Assembly: GCA_026770585.1 (NCBI GenBank)
Contig: MU646873.1
Span: forward strand, 229,893-246,312
DNA length: 16,420 bases
Origin: Baffinella frigidus
Lineage: Eukaryota > Cryptophyceae > Cryptomonadales > Baffinellaceae
Reading direction: 5' to 3'
How positions within the stretch are numbered: position 1 is the first letter of the stretch; every line of letters begins with the position of its first letter. The notes under the pieces are model-generated. The model worked only from the letters and a program-made list of their open reading frames with translations. It searched no databases and had not been told where the DNA came from. The translations under genes and the position numbers were made by a program. Below are positions 6,451 through 13,481 of the stretch, in pieces.

Positions 6451-7060
6451 GCCTTACGAGCAGGTGCCCATGAGCCCCGCCTCCTCGGGGGTGTTTTTTT
6501 GGTGTAGTCCTAGGTCCTGCAGGTAAATTGGAGCGGGGTTCCGGCCGCATCCCAAGGGGGTTGACTTATTAAGATCCTTTAGGTCCTTCAGGTTCTTCGA
6601 CCTCCCAACATAAGCTCGAAAAGCCATGGTGGTCCTCCTCCAGGACGGACCGGCAAGATCTGGGATTTTGGAAAGGGAAATCCTAGAAATCGGAAATCCC
6701 AGTTTTCTTTCCGCAACCTCAGAACAGTTTCCCCCTCGTGTTCGCCGCCCCGGAACGACTCCCCGACGATGCTCCCCACTTCCCCTTCCGCCTTCGCCCC
6801 CCCCCCGGCGCTGCCGCTCTCCCTTTCGTTTGGCGCCCGCATCGCCAGCCAGGCAACCCCCCAAAGCGCTGCACCCCTGGAGCTCTCATCTTTGGCAGAA
6901 TGAGAGAGGGTGCACGTAGCCTCCGACCCGGACACCCAGACGCCTTGAACCCGAGCCTCCTCCGCAGGCGAACGGGCGGGGGAGCTGCGGCCTGCGAGCT
7001 GCGGCCGTGGAGCTGCGCGAGGAGGGTGTTGCAGCGGAAGAGCGGAGATGGGGGTGGGGG
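6451..7060. other. GC-rich region without a recognised gene
   Basis: Strong C/T versus G/A strand bias produces long overlapping frames on both strands, up to 235 aa on the minus strand. None shows a conserved motif and their composition (Arg, Gly, Pro, Ser) follows base content. It could be a CpG-rich promoter region for the exon at 7073. Confidence 0.4.
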
Positions 7061-7072
7061 ATGGGAGGCAGG

Positions 7073-7139
7073 ATGGGAGTGCGCGCTGCCGTTGTTCTGG
7101 CATCGTTGTGGGTCGGCCCCGCTGCGAGCCTTGCTGACG
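7073..7139 (+). CDS. Possible first exon with signal peptide
   Basis: ATG at 7073 opens MGVRAAVVLASLWVGPAASL followed by AD and ends GAC G|GTAAGC, the best-looking donor in the window. The product has the form of a secretory signal: a basic residue near the start, a hydrophobic core and small residues at an A-x-x cleavage zone. In-frame ATGs at 7061 and 7007 are alternatives. The exon exits in phase 1. No downstream exon of this gene could be recognised. It may be a stray fragment or a chance open stretch in GC-rich DNA. Confidence 0.3.
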
Positions 7140-7620
7140 GTAAGCTAGCGCCGCCAGCCCTCCGAACCCCCTCATCCCTCCTCCTCCTGGTAGAGGGGGG
7201 AATACCCACCAGGGTCGGCCCCCCAGTACCCAACAGTGCGCCAATTTTCGGGCCGAGCCGCGTTCTGAAACGTGAGTGTGCGTGCCCGCTATCATGTCCT
7301 GCTGAACCTCCGTGGGGGGGGGGGCATCGCGGCCATTGTGGTATCAGTCGAGGGATCACTCGCAAACTCCTCTGGGATACAGTGCAGCCAACTTGGTACA
7401 TGTCGTTAATCGGTGGGCGTGGTCGATACATTGCAGCCAACTCGGTGCCATTGAACTCCCCCCCCACACGCCCCTCAGGCCAGGCGAGACGGCCTTGAAA
7501 CAATCCAGAACCAGTAGAACAGTAGAACCATGTGGGTTGCAGTCAGGAAACCACGTAATGCCGGAGATGGGGGCGTTTGCACCCCAGTCTCTGTTCAGAC
7601 ACACAGCACGTAGAGTGCAC
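7140..7620. other. Unassigned GC-rich sequence
   Basis: Open frames exist on both strands but no motif is recognised. A short duplication, TGCAGCCAACT(T/C)GGT, occurs at about 7383 and 7433. A 30-bp block at 7479-7508 recurs at about 7729-7757 (GGCGAGAC.GCCTT.AAACAA), bracketing repeat G at 7625-7706. Confidence 0.4.
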
Positions 7621-7624
7621 ATGA

Positions 7625-7706
7625 CCTCTCTCGGCGCCCCTGCTCAGACACAGCCTCGGCGGGGGTGCGCATGGCGGCCGTGTTGGTAATAATCAAGGTC
7701 TCTCTA
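7625..7706 (+). repeat. Dispersed repeat G, complete copy
   Basis: It reads CCTCTCTCGGCGCCCCTGCT, then CAGACACAGCCTCGG, GGGGGTGC, ATGGCGGCCGTGTTGG, TAATAATCAAGGTCTCTC. Non-coding. Confidence 0.65.
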
Positions 7707-7796
7707 ATTAAGGTCTATCCCCTCCTGGCAGGCGAGACAGCCTTCAAACAATCCGGGGCTGCCGACGCGCTCGGTACAATCTAGTCCCAGCACCAA

Positions 7797-7948
7797 ATAG
7801 AATTAATCTCAGGAATCTCCTTCTCAACGAAGATTTGTACCAAGAACTTTTAGTGTTTTAGATTGTTCGTACTTTTAGGGCTTTGAAATATCTGGATTTG
7901 TACCAAGAATCGTTTAGAAGGACAGTGCCCGAGATTAATTATATTATG
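7797..7948. mobile_element. Probable inverted-repeat element with AATTAATCTC ends
   Basis: AATTAATCTCAGG near 7801 pairs with GCCCGAGATTAATT near 7928-7941. Inside are two copies of GATTTGTACCAAGAA (about 7831 and 7895), a word also present upstream of FKBP exons c3 and c5 (GGATTTGTACC.CGAA). Confidence 0.45.
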
Positions 7949-7965
7949 GATCGCGATGAAATCCC

Positions 7966-8460
7966 TGCACCCTAAAATTCCTTGCACTCTAAACCCTCAA
8001 CCCTAGACCCTAGACCGTACCCTAAACCATATTTCCTAAACCCTGAAACAGATCATGCACCCTAACCCCTGAAACTTGAAACTAAACCCTAAACCCTATA
8101 CCCCACATCATATACCCTAAACCCTGAACCCTAAAACCTAAAACCTACATCCTAAATCCTGAACCTTACACCCTCAACCTTGAACCCTACACCCTACACC
8201 CTATACCCTATATCCTATACCCTATACTTTGAAATACAATTTCTCTCTTTGATCCCTCAACCCTAAACCCCCTAAACCCTAAATCCCAGACCCGAAACCC
8301 GAAACCCGAAACCCGGAACCCGGGACCCGAAATCATACACCCTACACCCTAACCCCTAAGCCATAAACCCTGCACCCTAAACCCTGCACCATATTCCTTA
8401 AACCCTGAACCCTAAACCCTGAACGCTAAACCCTAAACCCTAAGCCCTAACCCACCAGCC
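7966..8460. repeat. Long degenerate telomere-like array
   Basis: CCCTAAA-type words are mixed with CCTATAC, CCTACAC and CCCTGAA, and a short homogeneous CCCGAAA block lies at about 8290-8318. There is no coding content. Confidence 0.85.
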
Positions 8461-8520
8461 CTATGCACTCAAGTTTTTTGCTCCATCAGCTGAGGGTCTC
8501 TGCAAAACACTCCTGATTCT

Positions 8521-8542
8521 GTCAACTTGTGCACAAGTTGAC
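8521..8542. other. 22-bp perfect palindrome
   Basis: GTCAACTTGTG is followed at once by its reverse complement CACAAGTTGAC. Flanking CTGT/ACAG extends the symmetry with a small offset. The surrounding 8461-8730 holds no gene. Confidence 0.8.
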
Positions 8543-8732
8543 ACAGTCCACTGCCAGGGCGAAGTTTTTTTGTTAGTCAACTCAAGGCGACAATCGAAAA
8601 TCGAAGTAGACAGAACGTTTATCTTGTTTCTAAAGTTGACAGATTTGTGGGGGGGTTGCCTTTTACAAAATCTCCGGATTCGCAGTGCAGTCTGCGAGGA
8701 AAGACACATGACAGTCTGCGGGGAAATGCACA

Positions 8733-8858
8733 CCACGCCAGAGGGCTCGAAACATCCACTTTTGACATCTTTCAGGGGAAATCCCCTGAATACTTAAGTC
8801 CACGACGCCAGATCTGGCGTGGATAAGGCGTCGGTTTCCCTCGAGCCCTCTGGCGTGG
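8733..8858. mobile_element. MITE family H, copy 2
   Basis: Terminal repeats CCACGCCAGAGGGCTCGA and TCGAGCCCTCTGGCGTGG are perfect complements. Length is 126 bp, the same as copy 1. CA flanks on both sides support a 2-bp target duplication. The more perfect ends suggest it is younger than copy 1. Confidence 0.9.
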
Positions 8859-8863
8859 CATGA

Positions 8864-9095
8864 CTCCACTCGGCGCCCCTGCTCAGACGCATCCGCGGTG
8901 GGGGTGCATACTTTCATCTCCACAAAAGTATTAATTAATTGCTTTTGGTGCAACGAAATTTACTACACAAACGCTTTACTATTACTTTTATGAGCAAATC
9001 GTGTAGTAATTTTCGTTGCCAAAAGCAATAAATTAATACTTGTATGGAGATTAACATGGCGACCGTGCTGGCATTGACAACGCTTTCTCACACTA
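8864..9095 (+). repeat. Dispersed repeat G interrupted by foldback A copy 3
   Basis: The left part (CACTCGGCGCCCCTGCTCAG to GGTGGGGGTGCATAC, ending about 8911) and the right part (ACATGGCGACCGTGCTGG, from about 9053) are one G element split by the foldback. Confidence 0.7.
8914..9053. mobile_element. Foldback element, family A copy 3
   Basis: Outer arms ATCTCCACAAAAGTATTAAT, then TGCTTTTGG, pair with CCAAAAGCA...AATACTTGTATGGAGAT. The inner arms are the family core CAACGAAATTTACTACAC / GTGTAGTAATTTTCGTTG around a loop of about 30 bases. It is inserted in repeat G at the GCATAC/ATGGCG junction. Confidence 0.88.
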
Positions 9096-9132
9096 TCGTC
9101 CAATCAATCTACTCTCTGTCGTGACGCGCTTG

Positions 9133-9325
9133 CCCACACGAGAATGCAAGAGGGGCCTATTTAAAACCAGGATAATTTGGTGTGTAGCATTTGTGTAGTA
9201 ACTTTTATTGCCCGTGGAGCCACTCAAGCCCTGGTTAGGCCGGTTACGAGGTTGGAAACCCTATCCTGGTACAAAGTTTTACAACCCCACATGTAAATAG
9301 GCCCCTCTAGCATTCTCGAGTGGGC
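9133..9325. mobile_element. MITE family B, copy 2
   Basis: Left end CCCACACGAGAATGCAAGAG, right end CTCTAGCATTCTCGAGTGGG, followed inside by a shared GGGGCCTATTTA arm. The interior includes a one-sided piece of the family A core (GTGTAGTAACTTTTATTGCC at about 9193-9212). Confidence 0.85.
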
Positions 9326-9373
9326 GTGTGTTCAAGGACGCGGGAGCTTTAATCCGGAGATATCATTTATTTA

Positions 9374-9458
9374 ATGAAAATGGGCAGCAAATTTTACTAC
9401 ACAGAAGGCTCATACTAGTAATAGTGAGCATCCGTGTAGTAAATTTGCTCATTTTTAT
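9374..9458. mobile_element. Foldback element, family A copy 4
   Basis: AGCAAATTTTACTACAC pairs with GTGTAGTAAATTTGCT around a loop with TACTAGTA. Short outer arms ATGAAAATG / CATTTTTAT are again copy-specific. Confidence 0.82.
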
Positions 9459-9512
9459 CTAATCACACTATTGTCCCGGCTGAGCTTGGTGTTGTTCGGA
9501 GAGCTCTTGCTC

Positions 9513-9646
9513 CCCTAAACCCTAAACCCTAAACCCTAAACCCTAAACCCTAAACCCTAAACCCTAAACCCTAAACCCCAAACCCTAAACTCTAAATCCT
9601 AAACCCTAAACCCCAAACCCCAAACCCCAAACCCCAACCCCTAAAC
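9513..9646. repeat. Interstitial telomere array, CCCTAAA then CCCCAAA
   Basis: About nine perfect CCCTAAA units are followed by a CCCCAAA-type block (about 9608-9640). The orientation matches the terminal telomere. Confidence 0.92.
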
Positions 9647-9649
9647 CGT

Positions 9650-9969
9650 ACAGATCACGGAGGGGAACACAGGGTGACGGCATGTCGGTTTCGATGCATA
9701 ATATACGCACGTTTGCAAGGACTTTGGGGGCGTGAATGTGATCTGAAAGGAAGCATGGCTTTTCTGCAGAACAAGTTCCGGTGTCCACCTATGTTGGGAG
9801 TTAAAAGAACCTAAAGGACCGAAAGAGGGCTTAGTGGTGGAGGGGAATACGCGGTGGCCATGTTGGTTTCGATCCGTAATACACGCACTTGTATAGGGAC
9901 CCTGGCAGCACCAAGCCTCGCTGGGGGTGCCCAGCGCGGTGCATACACGGCGCCAGGCCGTGCTGGTAG
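9650..9969. other. Two diverged repeat G-like copies; no certain gene
   Basis: At 9658-9712 and 9838-9892 the sequence reads GAGGGGAA.AC...GGT..C..GT.GGTTTCGAT.C, then .TAATA.ACGCAC, a subfamily also seen at 10983-11040 and inverted at about 16240-16312. GGTTTCGATCC resembles a tRNA B box, but no A box is found at the right spacing. Confidence 0.4.
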
Positions 9970-10107
9970 CCACACGGTGGACTACGAGCCTTTCATTAAA
10001 AGTCAACTTGCCTTGAGGCAATTATCTTGAAGGATTTTCTGGTGCAATTTGGTCACGTAACACCCTGAATTCCCGCCCCAATGAAACCCTCGTAGCGCAT
10101 TGTGCGG
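9970..10107 (+). mobile_element. MITE family C, copy 1
   Basis: Left end CCACACGGTGGACTACGA, right end TCGTAGCGCATTGTGCGG, 138 bp. The interior AAGGATTTTCTGGTGCAATT is shared with copy 2 (10297-10434); copy 3 is inverted at 11223-11361. Confidence 0.85.
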
Positions 10108-10138
10108 TAAGACAGGTCTCTCTCCCCTGTGTCGGCAG

Positions 10139-10209
10139 GGACGCTGGAGGGCTTGTTTCTGCTCGGAGGACTGGTCATCCCCGCCGTTATCATCTCACGC
10201 ATCAAGTAA
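10139..10209 (+). CDS. C-terminal membrane-anchor exon d, copy 1 (intact)
   Basis: After acceptor GGCAG come GG, then ACG CTG GAG GGC up to AAG TAA. The product is TLEGLFLLGGLVIPAVIISR plus IK and a stop: one hydrophobic helix of about 17 residues ending in basic residues, the form of a C-terminal tail anchor or last transmembrane helix. It enters in phase 1, the same phase in which FKBP exon c copies exit, so an FKBP with a tail anchor is possible but unproven (the gap is about 6 kb). It is not recognised as a named family. Confidence 0.55.
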
Positions 10210-10296
10210 CCCTAAACCCGACCCCCTACACGATAGAGAGAGAGAGACCTTTATTGCACGATTGAGAGCGATATTTATTTTGTAACTAAACCCCTG

Positions 10297-10434
10297 CCAC
10301 ACGGTGGACTACGAACCTTTCATCAAAAGTCAACTCGCCTTAATTCAATTAACTTGAAGGATTTTCTGGTGCAATTTGGTCACGCAACACCCTGAATTCC
10401 AGCCCCAACGAAACCTTCGTAGCCCACCGTGCGG
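10297..10434 (+). mobile_element. MITE family C, copy 2
   Basis: Same ends and length as copy 1, and it also stands directly before a copy of exon d, so MITE and exon were probably duplicated together. It is flanked by ACCCCT-like telomere words. Confidence 0.85.
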
Positions 10435-10462
10435 ACCCCTAAATCCGAAACCCGAAACTCTA

Positions 10463-10645
10463 ACGCTCGGATTTCTCCTGATCCCCGCCGTGATCGTTCC
10501 CGGACCTTTTCGATCTTTCCAGACTCCTCCACCCCTTGAGGGTTGGAAGGCCTGGGCTGCCTCTCTCGGGTTGACAGACTATTCCCAGGTTGTCTTTGTT
10601 ACTTTTTTTCTCGAATCAAGACAGGCTTCCACGCCGCTAACCGAT
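10463..10645 (+). pseudogene. Exon d, copy 2, split by about 110-bp insert
   Basis: ACG CTC GGA TTT CTC CTG ATC CCC GCC GTG ATC GT (TLGFLLIPAVIV) is interrupted near 10498. The continuation, TCTCGAATCAAGACAGGCTT, resumes near 10612 and matches copy 3 (TCTCGAATCAAGTCAAGCTT). No acceptor. Confidence 0.6.
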
Positions 10646-10715
10646 AGAGAGACCTTCATTACGCGATAGAGTACAACCAAACCCCTAACCCCTCAACAAG
10701 AGACCCGAAACCCTA

Positions 10716-10790
10716 ACGTTGGGAGGTCTCCGCATCCCCGCCGTGATCGTCTCTCGAATCAAGTCAAGCTTCCAAGCCGCTAACCCATAG
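10716..10790 (+). pseudogene. Exon d, copy 3
   Basis: ACG TTG GGA GGT CTC CGC ATC CCC GCC GTG ATC GTC TCT CGA ATC AAG encodes TLGGLRIPAVIVSRIK and reads on to TAG at 10788. The stop after IK is lost and an Arg enters the hydrophobic core. It is preceded by telomere-like words without an acceptor. Confidence 0.6.
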
Positions 10791-10865
10791 AGAGAGAGAG
10801 AGAGACCTTTATTACACGATTGAGTACAACCAAACCCCTAACCCCTGAACAAGAGACCCTAACCT

Positions 10866-10943
10866 CTGTCGCTCGGAGGGTTGGTCATTCCCGCAGTTAT
10901 CATCTCCCAAATCAAATCAGGATCCCAAGCCGCCAACCCCTAA
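10866..10943 (+). pseudogene. Exon d, copy 4
   Basis: It encodes LSLGGLVIPAVIISQIKSGS and continues to TAA at 10941. The core LGGLVIPAVIIS equals copy 1 although codons differ at third positions (ATC/ATT, GCC/GCA, TCA/TCC). No acceptor is visible. Confidence 0.6.
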
Positions 10944-11126
10944 CCTGATTTTTTTGGCGTGGAGGTCCTGGTCTTGCAAGGCCTTCACGGAAGGGAATAC
11001 ATGGTGGCTATGTCGGGTTTGAACCGTAATAAATGCACTTTTCTCTCTGACCTCTAACACTAAAACACCGAACCCTAACGCTAGTCCGAAAACTAATTGA
11101 ATTGAGGTCGGAGGCCGTTATTACTG

Positions 11127-11203
11127 CCAAGACGGCTGCCATGTGTGCACCCCCACCGAGGCTGTGTCTGCAAAGGACCTAGAGAGAGGTTACGTGCCAG
11201 GGT
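11127..11203 (-). repeat. Dispersed repeat G, inverted copy
   Basis: The reverse complement reads CCTCTCTCTAGGTCC, then GCAGACACAGCCTCGGTGGG, GGTGCACACATGGCAGCCG, TAATAACGGCC. The minus orientation is opposite to the other full copies. Confidence 0.6.
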
Positions 11204-11222
11204 CCTACGCGATAGAGCGTTC

Positions 11223-11361
11223 CCACACGGTGGACTACGAAGGTTTCGTTGGGTCTGGATGCTAGGGTGTAACGTGACCACCTTTGCATTGGAAAAGCCT
11301 TAAAGTTAATTGTCTCTGGTCAAGTTGACTTTTGATGAAAGGTGCGTAGTCCACCGTGTGG
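11223..11361 (-). mobile_element. MITE family C, copy 3
   Basis: CCACACGGTGGACTACGAAG at the left, GCGTAGTCCACCGTGTGG at the right. The interior matches copies 1-2 in reverse (GTTGACTTTTGATGAAAGG). Confidence 0.82.
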
Positions 11362-11432
11362 TTAGCACGCACGGAACTGAGTCGTTGTAGTCGCAGCCCG
11401 CGCTCTAAGAAGAGGGTGAAGAGGATTCTTTC

Positions 11433-11550
11433 TAAACTCGAAACCCAAAACCCGAAACCCCGAATTCCGAAATCCCGCAACCCGAATCCCGAAATTTAAA
11501 AATCGAAACCCGAATCCCGAAACCCGAAACCCGAAACCCGAAACCCGAAC
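11433..11550. repeat. CCCGAAA variant telomere-like array
   Basis: Mostly CCCGAAA with CCCGAAT and CCCAAAA variants. It is directly followed by ACAG and exon e copy 1. The long minus-strand frame with GFRVSGFGFR is a shadow of the repeat. Confidence 0.88.
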
Positions 11551-11555
11551 ACAGG

Positions 11556-11592
11556 TCGGGGGACGCTCCGGACCCGAACACGCGCCCGAGGG
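11556..11592 (+). pseudogene. Exon e, copy 1 (frameshifted)
   Basis: ACAG then GTCGGGG GAC GCT CCG GAC CCG AAC ACG (DAPDPNT), after which a 2-base CG expansion breaks the frame before CCCGAGGG. Same acceptor context as copy 4. Confidence 0.6.
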
Positions 11593-11773
11593 ACAAAGAG
11601 TAGTCTTTTCACTAACCCGAAACCCGAAACCGTCAACCAAATCAGTAACAAACGGACTTTTCTCCCTCAGGTCAGGGGAGGCCCGGGGGGCTCAAGTGCT
11701 ACTTGGGGTTTAGGGTTCCCTGGGGTTAAGGGTTTAAGGATTCCGAAACCCGAAAACCGAAAACCGGTGGGGG

Positions 11774-11812
11774 GACGCTCCGGATCCGAACACGCCCGAA
11801 GGGCTCAAGTAT
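11774..11812 (+). pseudogene. Exon e, copy 3 (3' end lost)
   Basis: GAC GCT CCG GAT CCG AAC ACG CCC GAA GGG CTC AAG TAT encodes DAPDPNTPEGLKY, then runs into TTAGGGTTTAGG. A still weaker copy 2, with only GGGGCTCAAGTGCTAC followed by the same TTTAGGG join, is at about 11685-11710. Confidence 0.6.
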
Positions 11813-11895
11813 CACTTAGGGTTTAGGTTTCCTTAGGGTTTAGGGTTTACATGATGTAGGGCTCCCTGAACCCGAAACCCGAAACCCGAAAACAG

Positions 11896-11971
11896 GTCGG
11901 GGGATGCGCCGGATCCGAATACTCCCGAGGGTCTCAAGTACTATAAGGATAAGCTCAAGGAGAAGAAGTGA
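11896..11971 (+). CDS. Exon e, copy 4 (best copy), unidentified protein
   Basis: Acceptor AACAG (11891-11895), then GTCGGGG and an open frame DAPDPNTPEGLKYYKDKLKE, KK, stop at 11969-11971. Alternatively AAGAA|GTGAGA gives a donor before the stop. The C-terminal half is lysine-rich and probably helical. I do not recognise the family. The motif DPNTPEGLKYY is kept in copies 3-5 despite synonymous differences, which argues that it was translated. No other exons of the gene were found. Confidence 0.5.
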
Positions 11972-11990
11972 GATTGACTTCCAGGAGTGA

Positions 11991-12350
11991 GTGAGACGCT
12001 CACGAGAGAGAGAGCGTGAGAGAGAGGGAGAAGGAGAGAGAGGCAGAGGGAGGGGGGGGGAGAGCAAGGGAGGGAGAGAGGGAGAGCGAGGGAGGGAGAG
12101 GCAGGAAGGCAGAGGGTACGAGAGAGGGCAAGCGCTGCGGATCCGAACACGCCCGAGGGACTCAAGTATTATCAGGAGAAGTTCAACAAGAAGAAGAGAG
12201 CTTGTGTCTTCTCGAAAGAAGTGAGCTTGTGTCTTCTCGAAAGTGAGCGTGCGTGACTTGAGAGAGAATCTCACGAGAGAGAGAGAGCGTGAAAGAGAGA
12301 GCGTGAGAGAGGGGGAGAGGGAGGGAGCAGACGACCAAGGGTTTGATGCT
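11991..12350. repeat. Purine-rich tracts in two duplicated blocks
   Basis: GA-rich sequence at 12000-12120 and 12262-12340 follows exon e copies 4 and 5. Both blocks share CTCACGAGAGAGAGAGCGTG, so a unit of about 235 bp (exon e plus purine tract) was duplicated. A 19-bp repeat, GCTTGTGTCTTCTCGAAAG, is at 12200 and 12225. Long frames here are compositional. Confidence 0.75.
12134..12197 (+). pseudogene. Exon e, copy 5
   Basis: It encodes AADPNTPEGLKYYQEKFNKK and reads on through KRACVFSKEVSLCLLESERA to a stop at about 12255. Against copy 4, AAT/AAC, ACT/ACG, GGT/GGA and TAC/TAT are all synonymous within DPNTPEGLKYY. The acceptor is not obvious (AGCGCTGCGG context). Confidence 0.5.
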
Positions 12351-12468
12351 CTGCAGGGCAAGTGGCCGCGAGGCCCGACGAGATGAGGGGGGGGGGGGGT
12401 ATGGCATGCACGTGCGACAGAGAGACAATAAAGGACTCTACTCGCTGAGACGGGTGTTGGGTGTATGA

Positions 12469-12712
12469 GACTCTCTCGGCGCCTCTGCTCAGACACGGCC
12501 TCGGTGGGAGTGCATACATGATGTACAGGGGTACCTCGCTCATAAGAAAGCGCCTCCCCCCTAGGACCACCATAGGGCCCTAGGCATAGTCCTACTGACA
12601 CGGCCTCGGTGGGGGTGCAGAGACCTTAATGACTGCCAGCATGGCCGCCATGTATATGGCGGTCATGTATACATGGCGGCCGTGCTCGTAGTAATAAAGG
12701 TCTCTCTCACTC
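12469..12712 (+). repeat. Repeat G pair with nested MITE E half copy and foldback
   Basis: One G copy (CTCTCTCGGCGCCTCTGCTC to GTGCATACATG) is interrupted by a half copy of MITE E (12526-12595). GACACGGCCTCGGTGGG then repeats, followed by an inverted pair: AGACCTTAATGACTGCCAGC... ATGGCCGCCATGTATA (12623-12658) pairs with TATACATGGCGGCC... TAATAAAGGTCTC to about 12708. Confidence 0.75.
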
Positions 12713-13135
12713 AGAGGGGGGCTGTGAATGAGAGGTTTGTAAGAGACGCTTGACGTTTGATGTTTGTATTATTTTCACCGCGCGGACCATCCCTCTCCAA
12801 CCGTAGGCACAACTGAATCTCCAGAGCCTACCTTTTGATTCTTCAGATGGCCCTTCCTGGGTTCATTCTTAAAACTGGTGGTAAAGAGGATACAAGTTTT
12901 ATCCTGTTGACGACCAGTTGTAAGTCGAAATCGAGAGGCAGCTTCGGGGGGTTCGGTAGGAGGTAGAGATGAAGCCCATGAGTGAGTCTCACGTCCAGGA
13001 GTTACTCGCGAATAAGGACACGTGCCGCCTTAGTGAAAGGGCGTGCGGTGACGGCTGCTCTCCTGGGCGAGTTTTCAGGGGTAACGGGGAACTCCGTTAC
13101 ACTTAGGGACCTAGTGTTAGGCCTCCCCCGAACGT
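12713..13135 (+). other. Small open frames, unrecognised
   Basis: The plus strand has MALPGFILKTGGKEDTSFIL... (12847 to a TAG near 12964) and MKPMSESHVQELLANKDTCR... (12969-13106). QELLANKDTCRLSE resembles QELLEEGRCLSLLE encoded from about 13142, and the DNA word CCAGGAGTTACTCG is shared, so another short segment is duplicated about 150 bp apart. No family recognised. Confidence 0.35.
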
Positions 13136-13336
13136 TTGAGTCCCCAGGAGTTACTCGAGGAGGGGCGGTGCCTGTCCCTTCTCGAGCAACCCATATACGG
13201 AGAGAGTAGCAGTAGCAATGGCGCAGAACTCATGCGCAGGCCGCTCGACAACCTCCTCAGGCGCATCGCGCGCTCGCTCCTCTGGGGAAACAGAAGCAGT
13301 AGCAATGCCGCAGACCTCATACGCAGAAAGTTCTAA
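13136..13336 (+). CDS. Unrecognised small ORF with internal repeat
   Basis: 66 codons from ATG 13136, with QELLEEGRCLSLLEQ, then SSSSNGAELMRRPLDNLLRR and SSSNAADLIRRKF before the stop. The two Ser-Ser-Asn segments come from a DNA duplication (AGCAGTAGCAATG.CGCAGA) about 84 bp apart. It is hydrophilic, with no known domain. It could be an exon piece or a chance frame; an overlapping +3 frame from 13218 is equally long. Confidence 0.3.
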   Translation: MSPQELLEEGRCLSLLEQPIYGESSSSNGAELMRRPLDNLLRRIARSLLWGNRSSSNAADLIRRKF

Positions 13337-13481
13337 TCCCGCTGAGGAGCCAGCGCGCGATGCACCTGAAGAGGATGTCGAGCGGCCTGGCCCCGCGCCT
13401 TACTTCGGAACACGCAGGGCCGTGTGCTCTCACGAACCTCGATCCCCGTGAGACAGGGCCGTGCCAACGCCGAGGCTGGTA

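Noticed and set aside
6588-7503. Long overlapping frames of 136-235 aa on both strands in the GC-rich region
   Set aside because: No motif, composition follows base content, and frames of similar length exist on both strands.
9838-9892. GGTTTCGATCC as a tRNA gene or tRNA-derived SINE B box
   Set aside because: No A box at the right distance and no cloverleaf could be drawn; left as a dispersed repeat.
11840-12601. 253-aa minus-strand frame rich in Ser/Leu/Pro
   Set aside because: Low-complexity translation of purine tracts on the complementary strand, crossing exon e copies and a MITE.
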